Numbered from the stretch's first letter, positions 40,961 to 50,274 are shown. The stretch: 64,000 nt of DNA from G965222535 sp965222535 (GCA_965222535.1 OZ244957.1:1054001-1118000); one strand, 5' to 3'. The notes: generated from the sequence alone by a model not told the origin. Numbers and translations: made by a program.

Positions 40961-41501
40961 GGCTTAGCGCCGTGCATCGCGCGTGCGCACCAATTCAAGC
41001 GCGTGGTTGCGTACCGCCGTATCAATCGCGTTATGCGCTGGTTTACCGCGGTGCTTAGACACCAGCCCTTGAACACCCGCTAGCCGATAAGCGCGTACCA
41101 AGCGTCTGACATGTCTTACACTTAGGCGCAACTGGCTGGCTGCCTCAGCCTGGGTGAGTTGACGCTGCAGAACCGATACAATTACTGATACACGCCCCGC
41201 TGCTTGGTAACTCATGACGATTGTCTCCCTTGCCATCTTCCCCTCCGGTATGCAAAGGGGACATTTTAGCTTTGGATAAAGGGGACCTTACTGCTTTGGA
41301 CTAACACGCGCAGACGACGTATTGCAGGGGCATTGCACTTGGGTTAAGATTGAGGGTCGGCTAAAATCAGCCGACGAGTAAGCCGTAGCACCTGCGCGTG
41401 CTTGGCTTGGTTCTTCCATTCCACTGCTGTTGGCGTACAATCGTTACACAAACTAAGGTGTGGCGCTCACCGCCAACCCCTAAAACCACAGGAGAGACAA
41501 T

Positions 41502-42014
41502 ATCGTTAAAGGAAAACGCAACCGGATCAATGATGAGATTACGGCACCACAAGTGCGCTTAATCGGGCGGGATAAGATCCAGATAGGGATCGTAACCTTA
41601 GCGGAGGCATTGTCCGCGGCAGAAGAAGCAGAATTGGATCTGGTTGAAATTTCTCCACATGCGGAGCCGCCTGTTTGTTTAATCGTGGATTACGGCAAGC
41701 ATGTATTCCAGCAGAACAAAAAGCGATCGACAGGGACTCGTAAACAGCATTCCCATCTGAAGGAGATCAAATTCCGCCCCGGCACCGAAGAAGGGGACTA
41801 TCAGATCAAGTTGCGTAATCTGAAACGCTTCCTCGGTCATGGCGACAGAACCAAGGTGACTCTGTGGTTCAGGGGACGCGAGATGATCTACCGTGAGGCA
41901 GGCTCCAAATTGCTGCAACGCATTGAGGCGGATCTGCAAGATGTCGGTAAAGTAGAGCAGCAGCCAAGATTTGAAGGACGCCGGGTGTCGATGGTCTTAG
42001 CCCCACAGAAATAA
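41502..42014 (+). CDS. infC: Translation initiation factor IF-3 (AUC start)
   Basis: 170 residues if started at ATC 41502, which is seven bases after GGAG (41491-41494). The N-terminus then reads VKGKRNRINDEITAPQVRLI, the normal IF-3 start; beginning at the first ATG-like codon (GTG 41553) would remove this conserved part. Further hallmarks are LVEISPHAEPPVCLIVDYGK, LKEIKFRPGTEEGDYQIKLR and VTLWFRGREM. IF-3 binds the 30S subunit and checks the start codon; rare start codons (AUU, AUC) in infC let IF-3 repress its own translation. The usual neighbours thrS, rpmI and rplT are absent; upstream is a dead IS and downstream a repeat and a nitrilase gene. Confidence 0.92.
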   Translation: MVKGKRNRINDEITAPQVRLIGRDKIQIGIVTLAEALSAAEEAELDLVEISPHAEPPVCLIVDYGKHVFQQNKKRSTGTRKQHSHLKEIKFRPGTEEGDYQIKLRNLKRFLGHGDRTKVTLWFRGREMIYREAGSKLLQRIEADLQDVGKVEQQPRFEGRRVSMVLAPQK

Positions 42015-42039
42015 CCTTGCATCGCACTGCAAGCCAGGG

Positions 42040-42182
42040 CCCGTTGGGCGCGCCGTTCGCTGACCTCTCGATCCGCTCAACGACACCACGAAATGATTGC
42101 TGGAAGGGACCTCCCCCCCAATAGACAAGCCCCGCAGGACACCTCGAAAAACTAGCGAAGCTGGTTTTTTTTGAGGTGCCCC
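42040..42182. repeat. Palindromic repeat plus companion sequence
   Basis: GCGCCGTTCGCTGACCTCTC, GATCCGCTCAACGACACCAC, then GAAATGATTGCTGGAAGGG and AATAGACAAGCCCCGCAG precede a palindrome (42137-42182; ACACCTCGAAAAACTAGC with GGTTTTTTTTGAGGTGCCC). The companion part is the reverse complement of that at 52462-52510. Confidence 0.75.
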
Positions 42183-42253
42183 TGTGCATTGAGGTGGGGA
42201 AAGATGGCAAGGAAGGCAACCGTCATGAGTTACCCCGCAGCGGGGGCGCGCCA

Positions 42254-43072
42254 GTGATTAAAATAGCGCTGGCGCAGATGACCTCCAGCGATGATTTTGA
42301 CGCTAATATCGCTTATGCGCATGAGCTGGTAGCCAATGCCGCGGCTGAGGGTGCCGTACTATTGGCGCTGCCGGAGGTGTTCTCCTTGATCGCCGCACGC
42401 GAGCACAAATTAGCCTGCGCCCAGCCGCTGGATGGTGCGATGGTGTCGCGCTTTCGTGAAACCGCTGCCGCGCATGGTTTGATGATCCTGCTGGGCTCTT
42501 TCCATGAGCGCATTGATGATGACCCCGGGCACGTTCACAACACCTCAGTGTTGATCGATGCCGCAGGTGCCATCATTGCGGTCTATCGCAAGAGCAGACT
42601 ATTCAACGCGGCGGTGGCGCAACAGCGCATCCGGGAGAGCGATACGGTACGTGCGGGTACCGCCCTCCCCCCGCTAGTGGACACGGCTATCGGGCGCATC
42701 GGTCTCACGATTTGCTTCGATCTGCGCTTCTCTGATCTGTATCTGCACCTGCGGCGACGTGCGGACATCGTATTTGTACCCTCGAATTTCACCGCGCCAA
42801 CCGGCACCGCCCATTGGGAAGTGCTATTGCGTGCGCGGGCGATTGAAGGGCAGTTCTATGTCGCTGCCCCAGCGCAATGGGGTTGGCATAACCCGCACTA
42901 CCAATCCTTCGGCCATACCTTGATGGTCGATCCATGGGGGCAGGTCGTTAGCCGCCGCGAGCACGGTCAAGGCCTGCTGTTCGCGGATCTGGATGCGGCC
43001 CGGATCAACGCTGTGCGCCGTGCGATTCCGATGCAAGGCGGCGTGGATAAACCCAAAGCGGCTAACGTTTAA
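42254..43072 (+). CDS. Nitrilase-superfamily amidohydrolase
   Basis: 272 residues from GTG 42254 (VIKIALAQMTSSDDFDANIA). The frame is open to 42176, but those codons overlap the repeat and lack homology. The Glu-Lys-Cys triad is visible: ALPEVFS (Glu41), VYRKSRLF (Lys113) and TICFDLRF (Cys154). The segments NTSVLIDAAGAIIAVYRK and VPSNFTAPTGTAHWEVLLRA, then RAIEGQFYVAAPAQWG, resemble the Nit1/NitA branch (deaminated glutathione amidase) more than true nitrilases. It hydrolyses a C-N bond of an omega-amide or similar small substrate in the cytoplasm. No operon partner on this strand apart from infC upstream. Confidence 0.85.
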   Translation: MIKIALAQMTSSDDFDANIAYAHELVANAAAEGAVLLALPEVFSLIAAREHKLACAQPLDGAMVSRFRETAAAHGLMILLGSFHERIDDDPGHVHNTSVLIDAAGAIIAVYRKSRLFNAAVAQQRIRESDTVRAGTALPPLVDTAIGRIGLTICFDLRFSDLYLHLRRRADIVFVPSNFTAPTGTAHWEVLLRARAIEGQFYVAAPAQWGWHNPHYQSFGHTLMVDPWGQVVSRREHGQGLLFADLDAARINAVRRAIPMQGGVDKPKAANV

Positions 43073-43146
43073 AGCGTAAAGTGCATCTAAAAGCCCGCCG
43101 CCGATGCACCATGCAACCGCAGCGGGAGGGGGTGAAAAACCAGTCC

Positions 43147-43191
43147 GGGGTATCTCGAAAAACTAGCTTCGTTAGCTTTCCGAAGTGCCCC
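43147..43191. repeat. Palindromic repeat between nitrilase and thrC
   Basis: GGGGTATCTCGAAAAACTAG ... GCTTTCCGAAGTGCCCC. It lies between convergent genes, again suiting a terminator role. The rest of 43073-43289 shows no gene. Confidence 0.7.
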
Positions 43192-43289
43192 AAGGTGTGT
43201 ACGCAGCGCCATACGCGATGCCAAAACGGCGCGGTTGGTGACCGCAAACGACAAGGCGCGGTTAAATGCCAACGCTGAATGCAAGCCCG

Positions 43290-44681
43290 TCAGCCGCCTG
43301 CGTGTTGCAGGATGTAATCCGCCACTTGATGCTGATCGTTGTCCATCACTTGGTAGCGCTCCTCGCGCTGGTGCAGATCGGAAAGCCGTGGCGGCAGCGG
43401 ACATGGCGCGCCGCAGCCTGAACCGACGGTCGCCGCAAACTTCGCTGGATGCGCCGTTGCCAAGCTGATCATCGGCGTTCCTTGGCGCTGATGTTGCTGG
43501 CCGGCATAGACGCCGATCGCGGTATGCGGATCGATGATCCTGCCAGTCGCACGATGGAACGCGGCGATAGTCTCTAGGATCTGCCGCTCGTCGCAACGGC
43601 AGGCGGCAAACAATTGCTGCATCAGTGCCAGTGGCGCGGCTTTGATAGTATATGACCGCGATCGCGCCAGTTCATCCATCAATGCGCGGATTGACGGGCT
43701 GTCGCGCCCATAGACCTCAAACAGCAGGCGTTCAAAATTGCTGGCGACCTGGATATCCATTGACGGTGCGTTGGTCGCCTGGACCTGCGCTAAGCGGTGC
43801 TCGCCAGTGGTGATCGTGCGCGTCAAGATATCGTTGACATTGCTGGCGACCACTAAGCGATTAATCGGCAGCCCCATGCGCTTGGCCACATAGCCCGCGA
43901 AGGCATTGCCAAAATTCCCGCTCGGAACAGTGAACGATACGCTCGTGTCAGGGGCACCGAGCGCCGCCGCCGCGACAAAGTAATACACCACCTGCGGTAA
44001 AATCCGCGCCCAATTGATCGAGTTGACCCCCGACAGGTTCGTCTGCCGGCGAAGTACGGGATCATTGAACAGTGCTTTGACAATCGCTTGGCAATCATCA
44101 AAGCTGCCGTTGATGGCGATATTATGGACATTCGGTGCCAGCACGCAGGTCATTTGGCGGCGCTGTACCGGCGATATTTTGTCCTTCGGGTGCAAAATGA
44201 AAACGGTGCATCCAGGGCTGTGGCGCAGCGCTTCAATCGCCGCCGAGCCGGTATCGCCGGAGGTCGCGCCGATGATCGTCAGCGGGATCCCGCGTACGCC
44301 AAGAACATGCCCATAAAGCCGTGCCAGCACCTGCATTGCGATGTCTTTGAACGCCAGCGTCGGGCCATGGAATAACTCCAGCAGCCAGTGTCCGGCGCTG
44401 ATCTGCTGCAATGGAACAACCGCAGGGTGGTCAAAACCGGCGGTCGCATCGCGCAGGATCGCGGAAAAGGTTGTCGCAGGCAGGGTATCGCCGATAAATG
44501 GGCGCATTACCGCAGCGGCGACCGCGGCATACGGCAGGGTGCGAAAGCCGCGGATGGCATCAGCACCGAGCCGCGGCCATTGCTCTGGCAGATGCAGCCC
44601 CCCATCTACCGCGAGGCCGGTCATCAACACTTCCTCAAACCCGAGCAACGGTGCCTGTCCGCGGGTGCTGAGATAGCGCAT
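43290..44681 (-). CDS. thrC: Threonine synthase
   Basis: 463 residues. The N-terminus MRYLSTRGQAPLLGFEEVLM is typical of the long ThrC form. The PLP lysine is Lys112 in ELFHGPTLAFKD. The phosphate-binding loop ATSGDTGSAAIEAL is at about 145-158, and SGVNSINWARILPQVVYYF at about 218-236. ThrC turns O-phospho-L-homoserine into threonine and phosphate, the last step of threonine synthesis. The start codon lies two bases past the soxG stop, so it is the distal gene of the sox operon. That is unusual, since thrC normally sits with hom or thrB; those are not in the window. Confidence 0.95.
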   Translation of the reverse strand: MRYLSTRGQAPLLGFEEVLMTGLAVDGGLHLPEQWPRLGADAIRGFRTLPYAAVAAAVMRPFIGDTLPATTFSAILRDATAGFDHPAVVPLQQISAGHWLLELFHGPTLAFKDIAMQVLARLYGHVLGVRGIPLTIIGATSGDTGSAAIEALRHSPGCTVFILHPKDKISPVQRRQMTCVLAPNVHNIAINGSFDDCQAIVKALFNDPVLRRQTNLSGVNSINWARILPQVVYYFVAAAALGAPDTSVSFTVPSGNFGNAFAGYVAKRMGLPINRLVVASNVNDILTRTITTGEHRLAQVQATNAPSMDIQVASNFERLLFEVYGRDSPSIRALMDELARSRSYTIKAAPLALMQQLFAACRCDERQILETIAAFHRATGRIIDPHTAIGVYAGQQHQRQGTPMISLATAHPAKFAATVGSGCGAPCPLPPRLSDLHQREERYQVMDNDQHQVADYILQHAGG

Positions 44682-44683
44682 GC

Positions 44684-45280
44684 TCAGGACTCGGTCAGTG
44701 CTTCAAAGCCATACTCGATCGCCGCTTGTTGCAATGCCTCAAAAAGCGCCAAGCCATAACTACGAAAAACATACAGATCAAAACAATTCGGCATCAGGCA
44801 ATGGAGATGGACGGTGAACCGAGCGAACAACGTCGAAGCACTGGCACCAGGGCGCAGCGCTTCGATATCGAGCGGTACGCCGCTGGCCAGCAGTTGGACA
44901 CTGCAAGCACCGCTGACGCGCAGTACGCAGCGCGCATGGCTTTGATCGATCAATGTCGCATTGCTATCAAAGACGATGCGTTCCATGCGTTCCCGCAGCG
45001 CCAAAGCGGACTCATCGCGCGCCGCCAGCAGCCACGCCTCGGGGCCATTCCACAGTAGCGTGTGCGCATCACCGGCGACCCCGTAGTTCGGTTTTGGCGG
45101 TGCGCCAAAACCGAGCATGTCGGCGATCGTGTGCAGTGCGCTAGCGTCAATCCCTTGGAGTTGGAACAAAGAAGCGAAGCGCTGTTGCTGCACACGGACG
45201 CCGACAGTCCCCGCTAACGGCTGTGACAACACCGCCGGCTGGCTATGCAGCGCTGACAAACGACGACCGAGAATTGACAT
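44684..45280 (-). CDS. soxG: Sarcosine oxidase gamma subunit
   Basis: 198 residues with family features: an N-terminal stretch around LFQLQGIDASAL, then LLWNGPEAWLLAARDESAL at about 76-95, DQSHARCVLRVSGACSVQLL then ASGVPLDIEAL at about 112-142, and CLMPNCFDLYVFRSYGLALF near the C-terminus. It is the small GcvT-like subunit of heterotetrameric sarcosine oxidase, which stabilises the alpha subunit's folate domain. It is separated from soxA by 272 bp of repeat sequence and is followed by thrC. Confidence 0.9.
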   Translation of the reverse strand: MSILGRRLSALHSQPAVLSQPLAGTVGVRVQQQRFASLFQLQGIDASALHTIADMLGFGAPPKPNYGVAGDAHTLLWNGPEAWLLAARDESALALRERMERIVFDSNATLIDQSHARCVLRVSGACSVQLLASGVPLDIEALRPGASASTLFARFTVHLHCLMPNCFDLYVFRSYGLALFEALQQAAIEYGFEALTES

Positions 45281-45299
45281 CAGGGAACCTTGAGAAACT

Positions 45300-45489
45300 T
45301 TGAATGAGATGGGGAGATGGGGAGATGAGGTTTGGGGGAAGGGTTGTATTTTATTTTAATTAGGCGCGCCGTTGGCTGACCGGCGAAGACCGCGAAGCAG
45401 CACCATGAAATAACGGCTGGAAGGGTCATTCCATTCCCCTCAATAGACAACACCTCGGAAAGCGAGCTTCGCGCAGTGTTTCGAGGTGC
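45300..45489. repeat. Repeat-family copy between soxA and soxG
   Basis: The segment contains GATGGGGAGATGGGGAGATG, TTTTAATTAGGCGCGCCGTT, then GAAATAACGGCTGGAAGGG, CAATAGACAA and a palindrome (45451-45489; CACCTCGGAAAGCGAGC with AGTGTTTCGAGGTG). It splits an otherwise tight operon. Confidence 0.7.
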
Positions 45490-45552
45490 CCATCAGCCAA
45501 TCCGGGAGCTAAGCGCCAGCGGCGGTTAGCTCCCGGCACTCGGCATCCCGCA

Positions 45553-48500
45553 TCAACAGCGCGCACGCTGCCCCGAAGGATCGATAAACACCGCATCGAC
45601 CACCCGCACCGCGACATGGCGGTTGAGCAACGGAGAGGACGCATACAGCGTTTTACCGTACCACTGGTTAGGGGTCTCAAGCAGCGCAAGGGCGATATGC
45701 TTGTCAAGGCTGGGGCTGTAACAAACGGCAGTAATATGGCCCATCACCGGGATTGGTTTGCTAACCACCGGGTTCCACACCAGATGCGCGCCACGCGGGA
45801 TCCCCTTGCCGTCAAGCGACTCTAGGCCAACGATGCGCCGCCGCTTGGCGTCCCTGAGCGCCGTGCGTTCAAGTGACCGTTTGCCAACAAAATCCTCGTC
45901 TTTTTGCAGTTTGGCGAAACCAAAATCAACAGGAATGGTACGTCCATCCAATTCTCCCGTGGTCACATGGCCTTTTTCGATGCGTAAAATACCGATCGTT
46001 TCAGTACCGTAGGGTTGGATGCCAAACGGCTTACCGGCTTTGAGGATCGCCTCCCAGACAGCGATTCCATAATCCGCCGCAACATGGATCTCATACGCTA
46101 ACTCACCAGAAAATGTCATGCGGATCAAGCGTACCTCAATGCCGCTGATGAAAACGTTGGCGGTCGCCATAAACGGCAGCGACTGAGCAGTGCTATCGGG
46201 CGTCGCATCACCACAGGCGGATTGCAGTACGTCGCGGCAAAGCGGTCCCGATAAAGCCATCGCCGCCCACTGATCGGTCACCGACGCTAAATGCACATGC
46301 AAATCAGGCCATACCGTCTGCGCATAGAACTCAAGATGGCTAAGCACTACCGCGGCATGAGCGGTGCTGGTGGTGATATAGAACGTATGCTCATCAATCC
46401 GTGTCGCGGTGCCATCGTCAAGGATAAAGCCGTCTTCGCGCAACATGAACCAGTAACGGCAGCGCCCCGGCTTGAGATTGCGGATGCGATTGATGCACAT
46501 GCGGTGTAAAAACTCGCCCGCGTCACGCCCACGCACTTCGATCTTACCGAGCGTCGACACATCCACCAAACCAACGCGCTCGCGTACATTCAGCGCCTCA
46601 CGGTGGATCGCCCGCCAGATATCCTCCCCCGCTTGCGGGTAGTACTGGGGGCGCACCCAATCGCCGGCTTCGACAAACACTGCACGGTGCGTTTGATGCC
46701 AGTGGTGCAGCGCCGTGCGGCGCAGTGGCCGCAGGTGTTTGCCGGTATCGGGGCCGGCAATGGTGCCGAGCGGCAGCGGCGCATAGGGTGGTCTGAATGT
46801 GGTATGACCCAGATCGGTGATATTGCTGTTGAGGTCGGTTGCTAGGAGACCGAGGCCATTGATATTGCTGGTGCGGCCCTGATCAGTGCCCATTCCCAAG
46901 GTGGTATAGCGCTTCAAATGCTCCACCGATTGATAACCTTCGCGCAGTGCTAAGCGCACATCATCAACGCTGACATCGTTCTGCAAATCGACGAATTGTT
47001 TTTCGCGCCGCCTGTTGTGTGACCGAGGCACGACCCACAGCGGCTCCAGTGCTGCTGTAACGGGCGCTGGATCGCAGCGCGGCGGCGCGGCTTCGCGGGC
47101 GCTGCAGCCCACCAAAGCGGCGGCGTCAATACCCGCCCTTGCGCCTGCTTGCAGGCAATCAGCGAGCTCGAACTGACCATTCGCAGCACCGATCGTGCGC
47201 TCCGCCTGAAACGAAACAGCGGGTACAAAAGAGGCGATTTGCGGATCGAAACGCAACTTTCCTTGGGATTGCGAAAAGAGATGCACGGTTGGATTAAAAC
47301 CGCCCGATATGCACAGCCGATCGACGTTGACGAGGCGCTCTTGGCGCTTATCGTACGCGCCATCCGGGGTTAGCGGCGCGACGCTTATCGCACGCAATGC
47401 GGGACGTCCGGCGGTACCGACCACGGCGTGTCCGGCGAGCACTTCAATGCCATAACGTTCCGCCAGACGCTGCGCCGCTGCTCCTGGCCCGGCGCTGCGG
47501 CTATCGATAACAAGCGGTACGCTGACGCCACTTTGCTGTAACACTACGGCGGTTTGATAAGCGGCGTCATTGTTGGTGAACACAGCGGCGCGTATCGCGC
47601 AGCGAATACCGTACCGTAGAGTATAGGTTTGTGCCGCTTTGGCCAGCATCACGCCCGGGCGATCGTTGCCGGGAAACACCAGCGGACGCTCAATCGCGCC
47701 GGTCGCCAGCACTACTTGGCGCGCACGCACCCACCACAAGCGCTGGCGCGGCAAATGCGCTGGCGGCGCGCTCAGATGATCGGTAACGCGCTCGGCAAGC
47801 ACGACCATGTTGTGATCGTAATAACCAACCGCGGTGGTGCGGCAAAGCAGCCGCACTGCGGGTTGGTGGTGTAACCCCTGCGCCACCGCCGCCGCCCAGT
47901 CGGCTGCCGGCATACCGTCTATCGTGCGTTGCGAAGCAAGCAGAGCGCCACCCGGCTCGGTGCCTTCATCCGCCACGATCACCCGTGCGCCGCTGCTTGC
48001 CGCGTGGCGCGCTGCCGTCAGTCCGGCGGCCCCAGCACCGACTACCAGCACATCGCAAAAAGCGTAACGGTGCGCATAACGATCGCGGTCGGCTTCTGTA
48101 CCCGCACGCCCCAAGCCCGCCATTTTGCGGATCAGGTGCTCATAAAACATCCACCATGAGGGTGGCCACATAAACGTCTTGTAATAAAAGCCAGCGGGGA
48201 TCAGTGGCGCAAGAAAGTTATTTACAGCACCTAAGTCGAAACCTAAGGATGGCCAACGGTTCTGACTGAAGGCGCTAAGGCCATCAAACAACTCAACCTG
48301 CGTTGCTTTCAGATTGGCCTCGCGCTGCGCACCTCGCTCAAGCGACACCAGCGCATTCGGCTCCTCAGCACCGCTGCCAAAAATACCACGCGGACGGTGA
48401 TACTTAAAACTGCGCCCGACAACGCTGACCCCGTTGGCCAACAGCGCTGAGGCCAAGGTGTCGCCGGGATGCCCACAGTACGTGCGCCCGTCAAAGTAAA

Positions 48501-48570
48501 AGCGCAGCGTCGTGCCGCGATCAATACGACCGCCGCTCACGCTGCGCCATTGCTGATCAGGCATCGTCAA
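45553..48570 (-). CDS. soxA: Sarcosine oxidase alpha subunit
   Basis: 1005 residues, the usual length. The N-terminal part (about 20-80) has the FYFDGRTYCGHPGDTLASAL then GRSFKYHRPRGIFGSGAEEP motif shared with proline dehydrogenase/hydrogen cyanide synthase-type proteins. A dinucleotide-binding GxGxxG (VLVVGAGAAGLTAARHA) is at about 173-190. The GcvT-like folate domain (about 610-1000) contains VGLVDVSTLGKIEVRGRDAG then CRYWFMLREDGFILDDGTAT, and LRIEKGHVTTGELDGRTIPV. The enzyme oxidatively demethylates sarcosine to glycine, making H2O2 and methylene-THF. It follows soxD on the same strand. Confidence 0.96.
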   Translation of the reverse strand: MTMPDQQWRSVSGGRIDRGTTLRFYFDGRTYCGHPGDTLASALLANGVSVVGRSFKYHRPRGIFGSGAEEPNALVSLERGAQREANLKATQVELFDGLSAFSQNRWPSLGFDLGAVNNFLAPLIPAGFYYKTFMWPPSWWMFYEHLIRKMAGLGRAGTEADRDRYAHRYAFCDVLVVGAGAAGLTAARHAASSGARVIVADEGTEPGGALLASQRTIDGMPAADWAAAVAQGLHHQPAVRLLCRTTAVGYYDHNMVVLAERVTDHLSAPPAHLPRQRLWWVRARQVVLATGAIERPLVFPGNDRPGVMLAKAAQTYTLRYGIRCAIRAAVFTNNDAAYQTAVVLQQSGVSVPLVIDSRSAGPGAAAQRLAERYGIEVLAGHAVVGTAGRPALRAISVAPLTPDGAYDKRQERLVNVDRLCISGGFNPTVHLFSQSQGKLRFDPQIASFVPAVSFQAERTIGAANGQFELADCLQAGARAGIDAAALVGCSAREAAPPRCDPAPVTAALEPLWVVPRSHNRRREKQFVDLQNDVSVDDVRLALREGYQSVEHLKRYTTLGMGTDQGRTSNINGLGLLATDLNSNITDLGHTTFRPPYAPLPLGTIAGPDTGKHLRPLRRTALHHWHQTHRAVFVEAGDWVRPQYYPQAGEDIWRAIHREALNVRERVGLVDVSTLGKIEVRGRDAGEFLHRMCINRIRNLKPGRCRYWFMLREDGFILDDGTATRIDEHTFYITTSTAHAAVVLSHLEFYAQTVWPDLHVHLASVTDQWAAMALSGPLCRDVLQSACGDATPDSTAQSLPFMATANVFISGIEVRLIRMTFSGELAYEIHVAADYGIAVWEAILKAGKPFGIQPYGTETIGILRIEKGHVTTGELDGRTIPVDFGFAKLQKDEDFVGKRSLERTALRDAKRRRIVGLESLDGKGIPRGAHLVWNPVVSKPIPVMGHITAVCYSPSLDKHIALALLETPNQWYGKTLYASSPLLNRHVAVRVVDAVFIDPSGQRARC

Positions 48571-48623
48571 CGCCTGCAGCAGGCGATGGTATGCGCCGCG
48601 CTCGGCAGTGCCGCGTGAAGACC

Positions 48624-48887
48624 TCAGGCATCGGCTGCATCCGGTGCCGCCAGAACACGATGATTAAAGGTATCGCGGTGAATTTTTATCCAGCGCCGGC
48701 AACCCGCGCTGTGCAGCCACCACTCGCAATGCGCACCGCGGGGGTTATCGCGTAAGTAAATATGATCCAGCCACGCATCAAGCGACACCGCGGCGGCATC
48801 GGAGGGGCGCTGGACGGTCGCATCGCCATGAAAACTGAACTCGATCTGCGGTCGCTCACCACAATATGGGCAGGGAAGTAAGAACAT
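48624..48887 (-). CDS. soxD: Sarcosine oxidase delta subunit
   Basis: 87 residues. The zinc-binding pattern is complete: CPYCGERPQIEFSFHGDA at the N-terminus, then HCEWWLHSAGCRRWIKIHRD near 53-72, with the family's His/Cys set. DAWLDHIYLRDNPRGAH is the conserved middle. This small subunit binds zinc and contacts the alpha subunit. It is 53 bp upstream of soxA; soxB, its usual direct neighbour, is displaced by about 1.9 kb. The 48888-48989 gap has no gene. Confidence 0.93.
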   Translation of the reverse strand: MFLLPCPYCGERPQIEFSFHGDATVQRPSDAAAVSLDAWLDHIYLRDNPRGAHCEWWLHSAGCRRWIKIHRDTFNHRVLAAPDAADA

Positions 48888-48989
48888 GTTAGCGTGCGTT
48901 GCACATGGGCAGTTGGCCTTCTTTGGCGTGTTTAGTGCCGCTCGTTCGAGAGTTTAAATTAAGGCGATTACTATGACGCACGATACGGC

Positions 48990-49295
48990 TTAACGAACAT
49001 CGTCCCGGCGCGATTGGTATTCCTCATTCGTAAGCTGCCAGCCGTCTTCTTTACCGCTGCCTCGTTTTTGCGCACACTTCTCAACTTTACCGTTTTTAAG
49101 CAGCTTGTTTAACATCCCCCATGTAATGGCATCATTGAGCCCAGCCTCCGGTTTGCGGAATATCCCTGTACGCTTACCGATTTCAGCCGCGCCTAGACAT
49201 TCTTCTTCGTGCCTTGCTTCAAGCAGTACATCAAGTATCGCCTCTTCCAAATAAAACTCACCCATCCGGGCAAACTGTTTAGGTCTGATTGTCAT
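48990..49295 (-). CDS. Small winged-helix-like protein paired with the methyltransferase
   Basis: 101 residues from ATG 49295; the frame is open to 49310. It overlaps the end of the methyltransferase gene by 17 bp, so the two are co-translated. The sequence (FYLEEAILDVLLEARHEEEC, LGAAEIGKRTGIFRK, WGMLNKLLKNGKVEKCAQKR then EDGWQLTNEEYQSRR) predicts helix-turn-helix plus wing, as in small DNA-binding proteins. No nuclease motif is visible. It may regulate the methyltransferase or help it contact DNA; function unknown. Confidence 0.65.
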   Translation of the reverse strand: MTIRPKQFARMGEFYLEEAILDVLLEARHEEECLGAAEIGKRTGIFRKPEAGLNDAITWGMLNKLLKNGKVEKCAQKRGSGKEDGWQLTNEEYQSRRDDVR

Positions 49296-50274
49296 TGTTT
49301 GACTCCTCAATGCGATTCTTTGCTATTTCGACATAATGCTTATTGATTTCAATACCGATGCAGGAGCGGTCAGAGCGCTTTGCTGCTACCGCCGTAGTCC
49401 CGCTACCCAGAAACGGATCTAAAACAACTTGTCCTTGCACTGAAAACAATTCTATTAAGTGCTTTATCAACTGGACCGGCTTGACTGTAAGATGCCCGTT
49501 GTAGAGGCTCTTATGCGGCTTCTCAACAGTCATCATGAGCGTAGAAGGTTCAGTTGAAGGTTCAACAACCATGAGCGTAGAAGGTGTTTTTCCGTCCAAT
49601 GACGCTGAAGCGTTCATCAAGCTCGTTTTATATTTGCCCCAGTTGTTTATGAATGTCCCGACCCGCGGTTTCTGGGCTAATACCATTGTTTCAAATTGGG
49701 GCCTTAACTGCGGAGTCTTGCGCCCGTAAAGGTTCTTTTTTAGCTCACTGCGAGCGGTGGGTGTGATATCCATCTTATCGATAAAATGATTCATGCTGAA
49801 TGCTTTGGATTGAGCCCGGCACGTGAAATGCCATGCAAGCAAATCGCGGATCTCAAACCCAGCCTCTTCAAGCCCTATAGCCATACGGTGCGACAAGCGC
49901 GGCTGACTGAATACAACCGCGAACGCACCGGGTACCATGCAAGGCAGCATAAGCTCAGCAACCTCTTTAATGAATTTTTGTAGCTCATACCCTTGCTTTG
50001 GATCAAATTTCATGCCAACCGGCAATCCGCCGACTGTACCTGTTGCGCGCGTTGCTTGATTCAGACCTTTTTTCCATTCTGAATCCAAGCCATCAAGAAA
50101 GTAAGGCGGATCGGTAATCGTCAAATGGACACTTTCTCGTTTAATTTCCGGCAGTTTCTTGAGGCAATCACCGTGAATTATTTTTGAATAATGATTGGAT
50201 TCATGCGAAACAGTAAATCCAGATGCCTCTTCAGGCGAAGACGGAATTGTGTGTTGGATTGGTGCGCTAGGCAT
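49279..50274 (-). CDS. Site-specific DNA methyltransferase (beta-class amino MTase)
   Basis: 331 residues. The catalytic motif TITDPPYFLDGLDSEWKK (DPPY at 55-58) precedes the SAM motif VVLDPFLGSGTTAVAAKRSD (about 279-298): a beta-class N6-adenine or N4-cytosine methyltransferase. HLTVKPVQLIKHLIELFS before the SAM motif is typical. No restriction nuclease is adjacent, so it may be an orphan or the remainder of an R-M system. Together with the small downstream gene it sits between soxB and soxD, i.e. inside the sox operon. Its base use is more AT-rich than sox, pointing to insertion by transfer. Confidence 0.88.
   Translation of the reverse strand: MPSAPIQHTIPSSPEEASGFTVSHESNHYSKIIHGDCLKKLPEIKRESVHLTITDPPYFLDGLDSEWKKGLNQATRATGTVGGLPVGMKFDPKQGYELQKFIKEVAELMLPCMVPGAFAVVFSQPRLSHRMAIGLEEAGFEIRDLLAWHFTCRAQSKAFSMNHFIDKMDITPTARSELKKNLYGRKTPQLRPQFETMVLAQKPRVGTFINNWGKYKTSLMNASASLDGKTPSTLMVVEPSTEPSTLMMTVEKPHKSLYNGHLTVKPVQLIKHLIELFSVQGQVVLDPFLGSGTTAVAAKRSDRSCIGIEINKHYVEIAKNRIEESNNDNQT

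Larger units (their letters stand above)
40039..41236 (-). pseudogene. ISNCY-family transposase, broken by inserted repeats
   Basis: The N-terminal part is intact from ATG 41236 (preceded by GGAGGGGAAG): MARETIVMSYQAAGRVSVIV then LTQAEAASQLRLSVRHVRRL, a helix-turn-helix. At about 40964 it runs into a composite repeat. A middle piece (METLQEHIAKLGRPVSVY, 40566-40513) matches the region after the second catalytic Asp. It is cut by a palindromic repeat at 40466-40513. The C-terminal piece (40396-40040) has NTEYPLWDVGKGYRIRGA, VTLLYKGRSLAFRAL and, in another frame, PPVDHPWRK. Ends resembling GTCCCCTTT lie at 41240-41290 and near 40055. A second remnant of the same type is at 7505-8135. Confidence 0.7.
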
